Shown: in pieces, positions 54,895-64,000 of the stretch
Layout: each line of letters opens with the position of its first letter
How positions within the stretch are numbered: the first letter of the stretch is position 1
Origin: Endothia cerciana
Taxonomy: Eukaryota; Ascomycota; Sordariomycetes; Diaporthales; Cryphonectriaceae
Length of the DNA: 64,000 nt
Reading direction: 5' to 3'
NCBI GenBank assembly: GCA_026119935.1
Contig: JALRMH010000024.1
Coordinates: 186,001-250,000, forward strand
Program-made: the position numbers and the translations under genes
The notes under the pieces: model-generated
What the model was told of the DNA's origin: nothing
Database searches by the model: none
Seen by the model: only the letters and a program-made list of their open reading frames with translations

Positions 54895-57800
54895 CCCCCC
54901 CCCCCCATGAGCTTCCTTCAAGATATTGTCTGTTTCGCCCGCCCTTGGATGCGCCTGCATAGTAGCATGTCGCAGAGCGCGGCAACACCATGGTCGATTA
55001 TGGCAAGGGCTGTCAATCATCTGCCGTGCGCATTTCTCGCAAGCTCAGCACACAGGTGTGCCCCTGCTGACACGTCTCAGTCCCCTCCTGGGCTGGTTTA
55101 ACTCGTCTCCGTCTCCTGGAGGGGTCTTCAACCGTAGCGAGGGATGTAAGGCCGTCCAGGTGTCGGGCCGTGGTGAATCAGGGTTCAGAAATATGGACGC
55201 CAGTCGATGGGAGGAACGTTGAAGTTGGATTAGAGTTTCTCGGTAAGAGTAGCGTAGATCTGGCGTTGTTTGTGGGTTCCGAGGGCGCGGAGAGGCTCGA
55301 TGGAGTTGGGACCAAACAGGTGGCCTGGCAGCCCTGCCTCTTGGACAGGCCCCTGCAAGGGCGGTCCAGGTGGTGTGTCTAGTGCTGTATGGGGAGCCTG
55401 ACCGTGGCGCCGTGGGGAGAGATTGGAAGGCTCTTCTCGTCTTCAGCCTTGTCCCAAGGTGCGCACGCGCTAGGTCTCTGTTTAGGGAGGAGGGGGAGGG
55501 AGGGGAGTAAAGCTAGCGTCCCCGTGGCCGTGGTCGCATTAGCCAGACGGGCCCCTGCCGGCCTTGGGACAGGGCAACTCCTTCGATGTCTTAGTATAGG
55601 TAGGGTAGGTGTCGGATTTCAGATCGATCGCGGGACATGCTTGACATGGTTTTTTGGGGGGGGTTTTTTTTTGGGGGGGGGTGGGAGATTCGCATTCACA
55701 CAGTGATGAGCGCGCCTGGCCCCAATCTCAGCCTCGCGTACGGATCCTCAAACCCCCCTCCTTCCACCTCCACCAGCCTGGAACCCGAGAGTGGGTACGG
55801 CTCTGGGGATCGGCATCCCTAGGGGCAGGTTGTTTGACACGAAAAGTCGCCTGTCTGTCATGCTCACGAAGCAGTCGCACCGCAGCCCCGACATTATCGT
55901 GCCCGCAACCTTATTGCGCTGATGCGCTGCATGTGGGATCCCAATAATGTTACCGTGGTACAGGGCCGGGGCCTCGCCATAGGACAATGGGGAAAGGCCG
56001 AGGACGCAACTTGTCTTTGATTGCATGATCCTTTCGTAACGCCAGGGCAGTAAACAGGGGTGCGATGTCCCGACGGGCCAAGGAGGACGGTCATGTTCAT
56101 CTCTCCCTCCCTGCCTTTTCCCTCCCTCCCTCCCTCTATTCCCTCTCGACACCTGACCTGGCCTGCCGTGCTTACTATGTCACAAGGGTCCATTTATATG
56201 GTCGGGTAATTGGAGGTCTTATTTGCACCACCAGAGACATGCTAGCTGACCATAGCGGCGAGTGGCTGCGTGGAACTTGCACCCGCCTACGTATGCCGTG
56301 CCCGTCACGTTGGGCCGCTTCCTCGCGCGTCGAGACAGAGGCGGCAACGGCAAGGCCTCGATCTGCCTAGTGACACCGCCGGTTCTGTACGGTACGGCGC
56401 GAGGACAAAGGTGCAAAAAGCAATTTCACCTCTGCTGTGGCTTCCCGCCCGTGACGTTGACTCGGAGGAAAATGGTGCAAGGGCAGGGCAGGCGCCGCAC
56501 ACAAAAGTTGATGTGATATGATGCTACACAGTATATCCTTCCCTCCTTTGAGGAGTCGGAGACTGAGACCAGATTTCAGGTCAGACTGACCGCATGCATT
56601 TTGCGATCCCGAACATGTCGTATTCGGATGGTCATCCGACTCAGACATCGCCGACAAAACTCCGCATCATCATCTCTACCACTACGTAGACATGCTCCCC
56701 GGATGCGACGCATATCGACCTGGAAAGTCGACAAAAACCAAACCCACTTTGGCCTGGAGGAATGCGGGCGGGTTCCTGGATGGCGTCAAAACCTGGAACT
56801 CCCACTAAATTAGCACCGCACCCTAAAAGCCTGGTGATCGCTCTAGGGCCACGTCAGATCTTCTGCCATGTCTGCCGACCCAGAGTGTCGGGTTCGGCCT
56901 AAACAAGCGTTGAGTGCTAGAACGAAAACGCCAACTCGGGGCGACTCGACTCGAGAGATGGCGGCGTTTGATATCAGACCGCGATATTCCTCTTGCGGCC
57001 TCTTCTCTTCACCCGTCTCTGTTCTGCAGTCATCACGGCTGATCACGTCGTCATCGCTTTCCGAAACGCCATCAGGTTGTGTCGGCTGTACGATTACGAC
57101 GGACCTGGGAAAGGCGAGCCGAGGTTGGGCATAAACCCTTCCCCCCCCCCCCCCCTTCGGGCACGGGGCCAAGGCCAAACGACACAAAGGCTCACAATCC
57201 TTTCTTCTCCGAACGGAAGCATACGCATCAGGTCCCAAGGCTCTGACAGAATCAGATGACGAGAGTCGGTCATCGCGCATGACTTACCGCCCGACCAGCG
57301 CTCCACGGGCGAATCACTTTCCCCTGTTGGCCGCCCAACCAAGCCCAGCCGTCCCCGGGTGTCCCGTTCGTCATCGACTCTGCTGTCCGCAAGCGGAGCC
57401 AGAAAGCCACACCCCACCTGGTCTGCTGGACTCTAGGCTCCAGCACCCTCGACTCTCAGCTGTATCCACCCTACCACTTTCGTGGTGGGGGATGGAGTCC
57501 CTCGTGCAGCCTGTCGTATCCGGATTACCGGTGGGTGTGTGTGTGTGTGCAGAGCTGCACGCAGTCTGGCTGTGCAGGTATCCATCCTTGCTGGTACCTA
57601 TCCCGTGCCTAAGGTCGACAGGACGATTCGCGCAGCACGGTCAGACTGGGGCAATCTCCATCCGGCCGGCTCGGCCGGCTCGGCCACCTCCATGGACCAT
57701 CAGTCCAAGACCTTCGTCAGAGTCTTACGTGTTGTTCATCCCGTGATTGCAAGCCTCCGCGATCGATCATCGCACGCAAGACTTGGCACGAAGCAGGCGG

Positions 57801-60800
57801 ACCACCCACAAGGAGCGGGTGGACCACCATAATGAACTTCACGTCGTGTATCCCGAGTCCTGCAACTGGCAGGAAACCAAGGCTCACGTGGCGTACCCAC
57901 TCATTTGCAGAGCTAGAGCCATCCGCCCCTGCTAGGCCATCCGTTCAGGCGGTGCGTCAAAGCATGAACTTGGCACCCGGTCTAACGTGGTGGCCCACGA
58001 TGGCTCCAGCACCTGCGTCCTGATATCGACTTCAACCTCAAATTGCATGTCTGAGTGGTTTACGATGACTCCGCTCCAGCCGGCAACCGCCGCCCTTCCA
58101 GTCTTTGCACCCGCCGCCCTGGCCATGTCCTCTGGATCGTACACAATATGGAGACTCGTCATGAGCATCCGGACCCGGTGCAGTCAGAACGGCAGCCACG
58201 GAAAGCAGCTTCGGTCGCTCCGCTCGATGATTGGAGAGGGGTCACTCGAAGAGGTGCCACCGCACACGAGAGAAGTGGCCGCTGACCGCTCCACCGGATG
58301 TCGCCCGACCAACTTCTGAGTCTTGACCTTGGTTGGGAGTGATGGTCTTCCCCTACCCCTCCACCTCCCTCACCTCACCTGCAGTCCTGTGGCTCGTCAG
58401 ATCTCACCTGCACGCTCCTGCATACAATGCCATGGATGGCCCAATCCTCGTGGCCTGCCCGTTCTACAGCCACCGCCGTTCCGCCCTCGCCTCCTCCCCC
58501 ATCTGATGTTCACGCCCGGCCCCTGGCTTCAGCTGGCGAGTGAGAGGCCTTGTTTCTTTTGTCTTCACATTCGGGCGTTACTATACTGCATGGATTTCTG
58601 ATGCAGATGGGAACCGGGGGGGGGCCAGCCAATACTGAGCCTGGTCTCATGGTCATACGGACGACCTGCAATTTTATGCCCATGCCGTCTCTTCGCCGGC
58701 CACCACGCACGGTAGCATCCAAAACCTTACCTGATCCTGCTTCACAACCACTACCCACCGCGTTGAGGCTGCTGGCTAGCCCGTTTTCGTGCACTAGACC
58801 CGAGTTTAATTTGCCCCATGGCTCGACGCTAGGATCTGAAAAGCAGATTGTGACAAGATTGCCCCAGACCACCAGAACCAGCCTTAGACGCCAGGTCTGC
58901 ACCTTCCAGGGATTGCATAAGAGGCCGGCAGGGATATATCAGTGACATTGGGCGCCACACCGCAATACAACACACACAACTCGGCAGGGAGGAGTTGTCC
59001 TGGCGAACGCTTCCGGCCATATCCCAGCCGCAGCGGGAAATATCATTGACCCGTAATCTCGCGCAGTCGAGTTGTGGTCTCGTACGGCATCACCTGAGAC
59101 GGCTGCGGCGAATCCCATCCGCAGATGCCAGGTTCGACAATTTCATCTCGAAGCGCTGTTCGGCGGCCAGAGGAAGGGTCCCCCCCCCCCCCCACCTAGG
59201 GTGTGAAAAACCGAGGTTCTGGGTCTGCTGAACCCGGCCAGTTGGCCGACCCACACAACTGGCCACCACCGACCGGCCATGCTGCATCCGCTGGCTGGGG
59301 TTCGCGTCTACCACAGGAGCTTCACCCTGCTGCTGTGCTGTGGGACACATCGTACAGCACTCGACCTTCACAGCGTGATGAGATCCTGGACTGGGACGCA
59401 CACAGGCTGGTTTTGAGCTCCTGGGCTCAGTGGGCCGTAACAAAGAGGACCCCGGATCCGACCCGGCCTCCATCCGCCACGTTGGTCGACACTGTAGATA
59501 GGTCTAGGCGACAATCCGGGAGGCACAGTAGTGATGGGATGGGCCCACTTCTCACCGGGTGCTGATGAAGCCGGTATCCTCATCTCGAGGCTATCTCGAG
59601 GTTCAAAGCAGTCATATACTATGGTAGCGACACCCACGGTAACACGTCTGCCTATTCGCGGTGACGGGGGCGGTGAATTTGTGTCTGCCGTCCCGGCACA
59701 GTGCACCTTTCTTCGGGAAGCAGCTAAGCTACATAGGGTAATCTGCTGGGCCCATTTTCACAGGGGCGTGAACTTAACTTTATCCACGCTGAGTTCCGTT
59801 CCCGGTCACCTGGGATGGCCTTGCTCGCACGGGTCTTCTCCTCAGTCGATCTCACCAATGGAGGCTGCCAGCTCTGTGCCCCCCCGTCCGCACAGCCTGC
59901 ATGATGCACTACACAATTTATCTGAAGTTCCACCACGGACTGCGGCTAGTCCTTCTCCCTCGGCCGCGGTGCCGAAACGATTACGGGCCAACAGGAGACC
60001 TTTGACCGCTCGTGGCCGGATAAGCCCTGGTGCGGAAGAACAAGCCTCTCAGGGACAGCTCCCTCCAGACGGGAATCGCCTCAGAGACTAGACGCTATCT
60101 AGCTGCTCCCGGCCGAGCCAAGACCTAAACACGGCAGTGGACACGCAGCGGCCAGAACGCACGTGACGCTCTATCTCGAACCTTGTACGACCATGAGACT
60201 TTGGCCCCCAATCAGTCGGCGGATGACTCCTCTGAGAGCTGGTAGCAGGCGCCACGAAGCTTAAAAGCTGCTCACGGCCAGATGTGGCCTTTTGCACCCC
60301 CCAGAGGGGAGCTGTCATGGTAGCAGCATCCAGCTACCATCGGGATCTTCCCCTACAACACCAACCTGAGTGCTTAAAATGGGACCCATCCTGCTCATCA
60401 CGCTACACGACGGGTGTTTTTCAACGGACACGGTCATCGGACGTAGGATATCCTACAGGAGACGATCCTGCGGGGTATCCATCTTGAGTCAAGCGAGGCT
60501 ATCCGGCTGCCAACACTGGCCCGTCCCTCTCAACATCATCTACTGCGCAACGACGACGGAGTACTGGTCCTCAATGATTTATAAGGCCGGCCAATGAAAG
60601 TTTGTGGGCGGGCTGCAGCATTGGCTTCCCCGAGCGACACTACTCGGCCGCGTCACTAGGCTTCCCGCTCTCTGCGAGCATCCATGTGGCTAGCTTCCCC
60701 GGCCGGCTAGGTGCCTGGGACGCCCTGATATCGATCAGATAGGGAGAAATTGTAATGAGAGTGTGTAAAGGAAAAACCTCGAATTGGAGGTCTTCATGCA

Positions 60801-60982
60801 TCGATACGTGCCAGTTTCTTAAGCTGGATCAAAATCGGACCAAGTGTGTATGCAAAGACCTGTTGCTGACAGCCAGTCATCACGAGTAGAAACCCGAACA
60901 CACCCTATCTTTATGAACACTCGTTTCGACACCGCGTCCCAGCTAGTATCCTCACGAATTTCTTCTGTGGGGGGGGGGGGGG
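54895..60982. repeat. Poly-C/poly-G runs in the con7 upstream desert
   Basis: Runs of 12-15 identical bases occur at 54895-54906 (C), 57141-57155 (C), 59180-59193 (C) and 60969-60982 (G), continuing the pattern seen downstream of con7. Confidence 0.75.
55650..55681 (+). repeat. T6-G8-T9-G9 homopolymer block
   Basis: Four consecutive homopolymers of T, G, T and G with strict strand asymmetry, followed by T and GGG. Confidence 0.85.
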
Positions 60983-63900
60983 CGTCATGTAGACAGTGTC
61001 ATGGGCCTGGGGGCCGGGGGCTGTTCCGACATACAAGCCATGCTGTGAACCACGGCCACGGCTCGTGGTTTGCAAGCCTAGCCTGCTGTGCTCCTCCACG
61101 GACCCGTCATGACATGGGGTAGCGGCTCTCCGGTAGAGTCGAGTCTCGCAAGTCTCGTATTGCGCCGAGTGGCAGGCAGGAGCTGTGTGACACAGACAGT
61201 GAAGCTTTCTTGCCCGGCTACGACGTACAGCATGGGCTCAGGTGGTGTTTATTGACCAACCCGTCCATTCTCTGTGGGATGCTCGCTCTCCTCCAGCGCG
61301 CACCATCCCTCTCTTTTAGTATGGCCATTGTCCGGCGGCTATCCTGTCCTCTCGGGTAGCTGCGAGGCCAAAACTCTGCCATATATGCTTACAATGAATG
61401 GCTCGTCCTACATGTCACTGGTGCTCATTCGGGACTTCTCAGCCGTCCCAAGAGCAAACGCCATAGGGTGAGCACAAGACACAGCCGCCTGAGAGCGCAT
61501 AGACGTGTTCGTGAACAAGGACAAGGTCCATCGGCAAAAAGTCACAGGTTCTCAGACGCGTCCCTCCATACACACATACAATGGGCTTCCAATGACAGCT
61601 ACTCCCCACGGCCGGGGCAGGGGCTCCAGGAGAATGTCAGATGGAACATATGGGCTGCGTCAGATCATGCTCAACCCTGCCAGGACACCCCTCGAGGACG
61701 GCTGGCGCGCCTGCATATGTGTATTGTCAGTCACTGCCTTGAAGTTGCTGTGGCCATTGACAGTGGTAGTGCCAAGACGTGGTCAATGTTCGGCCCCCTG
61801 GGCCAAGGAGCCGAGGCTCGGATGTGTGCCTTCTGGAGGGCTCGAAATCGAAGATCACGCAACTCAGGAGATGACGAATTTGTCCAGTGGCCGGGGGTGA
61901 TCGATGAGCTGCAGTGTCTGGCATGGTGGAGGCCATCAGGTGGACATGAGATCTTCGCGTTGGACTCGGGTCCGACGGAGATAAATTACCCAGCTGCCTA
62001 GTAGGCTACTGGCCTAAAGAGACAGGCAAGGCATACCCCACGCTCTATTGGCTCCCGCGGGTGCGCTGGGAGCCGACGAGGATGCCCGTGACGATGATGT
62101 TACCTCCACCCATCATACTCAGTATGGGCTACTAGTCATGGTATACATAGTACTGCCTTGGTATCTGCTCCACCGACATGCTCCGCCGACAACCAGATTG
62201 TCGGAACTGCGCCAATACGAGGGACAAGACCGGTCTCAAGCATCCGTCGGTGAGGACATTGCACTGGCAGCTGCCCGTCCTCTCAAGCACGCGCCGGCCG
62301 ATGCTCATGGACTGTCGCCTGGCCTGCGAGACAACGTCACCGCGAACATGAGGGGGTGTCTCGCGCCACGACCCTGCCCGCGGGAGACGAATGAAGGAAG
62401 CCTGAACAAGATTTGCTGACACTGCGTTTCATTGCTTCAAGGGCTATGCATGCCTTCGACCCTTCAGCTCTGATCCTTTCTTCCCCGTGGGTGGGGAAGC
62501 ACGGAAAGGGAGTCCCTATCCTTCATACGGACGAAAGGGTCGAAGCTGGGTCCGGAGCTGGGCTTCCCCGGCCCAACAAACCACTCACGGGGGCCCAAAA
62601 CGGCATCTCATCTCCCCCTAGGCCGGAGTCGCTCTAGGGGTCTGTTATCGACGAGTATAGGGGCTTCCGTGGCCCTATCCCGCGAACGATTCAGCTAGCG
62701 CAACAGCGTCCGTGCCGTTCTCATCTCTTGGCCACAGGGGCTAGAGGAAAAAGCGACACTCCATGTATATGCCAGATTCGGTGTCCGTCTGGTGTAAGTT
62801 TCGGGCAGCACTGCTTCGCGACGCGGCCCAAGGCTTGGGCTCTGCCAGCTGGCAAAACGGGAGGCGATGTCCTCTGACGGCATCCCAGAGTCGACGCTGT
62901 GGTCAAGGCCTCCCGGTTGGTGGTAGCCACACGGTGCCCCCTTTTCCAGCCCGCTCTGTCCCTGCCCTATGCCTCTTCCGACGTTTCCACACCCCCAAGC
63001 CTTCTACGTCACGACTCTTGTCAAGAGCTCAGTTTCCATTGGCTGGCCGCTTCGAGGTCGATCGAAATCGCACACATTCGGGCGAGAGAAATGAACCCGA
63101 CTCGCCATGTCGCGGTATGTGATATCGGGGAAGCAGGCTGCAGAATTACTAGAGATTGGAGAATGTAAATCCACAAGGACATCCCCAGAACGGCCCAGGT
63201 AGCGAGGTAGCATCGCGGCATCTGGATCTACAGCCCAGCGACGCCAGGAGAGCCCAGGTTGGCGCCTTGGGCTCCCCGGTGAGTCTCGCTGGTTTTCCCT
63301 GCCCATCCCCGCGCTCCCAGTGCTACGTACGAAGCATTTTACCAGCGGCTATCTGGGCTGGGAGAGGCAATAGAGTTTTTAAGGTTTAGCTAATGTCTGG
63401 CCACGTCCTATGGCTACCGTGCAGAAAGTGGCACGGTGGGTGGGCTGCTTCCTGCTTGTGGTGTGTATCGGTTACGGGGCGCCCGATGTGCTACCTGCAC
63501 ACAGAGTGCTACATTGATCCCATCCTGCAGTGCCGGGCAGCAGGAACGGTGAGGGTGTTGGAGCCTGGTCACCTCCGTCTTTGTCAACCGCAGTGTTCGG
63601 CCGAGCACTCCGAAGCAGCTTCCGGGGACGCTGTCGAGAGCTGAAGTGGAGTGTCTGGGGGCGATCAACATCATACACGTAATGCGCTGATGCCGGGACG
63701 ATGCCTGCCATGTTCCAGGCATCGACATTGGCCATATCTCATTCAGAGGGACCCGAAGAAGGCCTCGAGAGGAGATTCTCATTTGGGCCTTCGTGCAGGC
63801 TAAGAACCCAATTGACTTCTGAATCCGACATCACCACAGATCTCCAGGACCACCACATCGCCCCCTGGGTCCCGCTGGTCTAGTGAAGCGATCAGGGCCC

Positions 63901-64000
63901 CAGGCCTAACCACGGCAGGGCTGAGCCGTCTGGGTGCCGTCTCGTCTTACCATCTACTAACAAAGGGGGGGGCCGTCTGGTCGGGTGGAGAAATATGAGA

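Larger units (their letters stand above)
49881..64000. other. Gene desert, about 14.1 kb, upstream of con7
   Basis: No reading frame has a recognisable domain. The longest (51726-52577, +, 283 codons; 59531-60091, +, 186 codons; 61468-62001, +, 177 codons) have Arg/Ser/Gly/Pro-rich, random-like composition and are matched by overlapping frames on the other strand. There are no tRNA, 5S rRNA or transposon signatures, and base composition does not show the AT-richness expected of RIP-mutated repeats. Microsatellites and G/C homopolymers are frequent. It probably holds the promoter and long 5' leader of con7 and possibly unannotated noncoding transcripts. Confidence 0.55.

Noticed and set aside
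61468..62001. 177-codon plus-strand ORF in the desert
   Set aside because: No recognisable domain or biased codon pattern; overlapping frames of similar quality exist.
49881..64000. RIP-mutated transposon relics as the explanation of the desert
   Set aside because: No AT-rich shift, terminal repeats or transposase/reverse transcriptase fragments are visible.

Overview
This window is nuclear DNA from a filamentous ascomycete (Pezizomycotina; Sordariomycetes is the likeliest class, by inference). The genes are compact and carry short introns (about 50-200 nt) with GTAAGT/GTATGT-type donors, CTAAC/CTGAC-like branch points and CAG/TAG acceptors. The products are typical of filamentous fungi, including a Con7-type C2H2 regulator, an intracellular GH13 alpha-amylase and a fungal-only Cys-rich small protein. 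No bacterial operons, transposons, CRISPR arrays, tRNA or rRNA genes were found. Exon coordinates come from splice consensus, frame continuity and remembered family features; none has been checked against RNA.

Layout. 1-6 kb: isa2 (mitochondrial Fe-S assembly), then the ribosomal genes rpl7 (-) and rps14 (+) diverging from one short promoter; an rpl7 intron appears to hold a box C/D snoRNA. 6-13 kb: rad26/CSB-type SNF2 ATPase (-) and tyr1 prephenate dehydrogenase (-). 13-19 kb: RCC1-repeat protein (+), rad9 checkpoint clamp subunit (-), F-box/LRR-like protein (+). 19-28 kb, all minus strand: Cys-rich small protein, vacuolar alkaline phosphatase (pho8-like), SDR oxidoreductase, and an unknown protein with CxxC motifs. 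29-38 kb, all plus strand: Mpv17/PMP22 membrane protein, DEAD-box helicase dbp2, intracellular alpha-amylase. 38-43 kb: ESCRT-II vps22/snf8 (-), rps16 (+), aar2 splicing factor (-).

43-64 kb is very different. The only gene I can support is a con7-like transcription factor (48.4-49.9 kb, -), flanked by about 5 kb downstream and about 14 kb upstream without a convincing gene. These deserts are rich in poly-G/poly-C runs of 11-15 nt, microsatellites, a 56-bp alternating purine-pyrimidine tract and G-quadruplex-like sequence. This fits an expanded regulatory region or long untranslated leader around a developmental regulator.

Most genes are unrelated housekeeping functions. Loose themes are ribosome biogenesis (rpl7, rps14, rps16, the snoRNA, dbp2), splicing (aar2), DNA repair and checkpoint (rad26, rad9) and vacuole/endosome (pho8, vps22).
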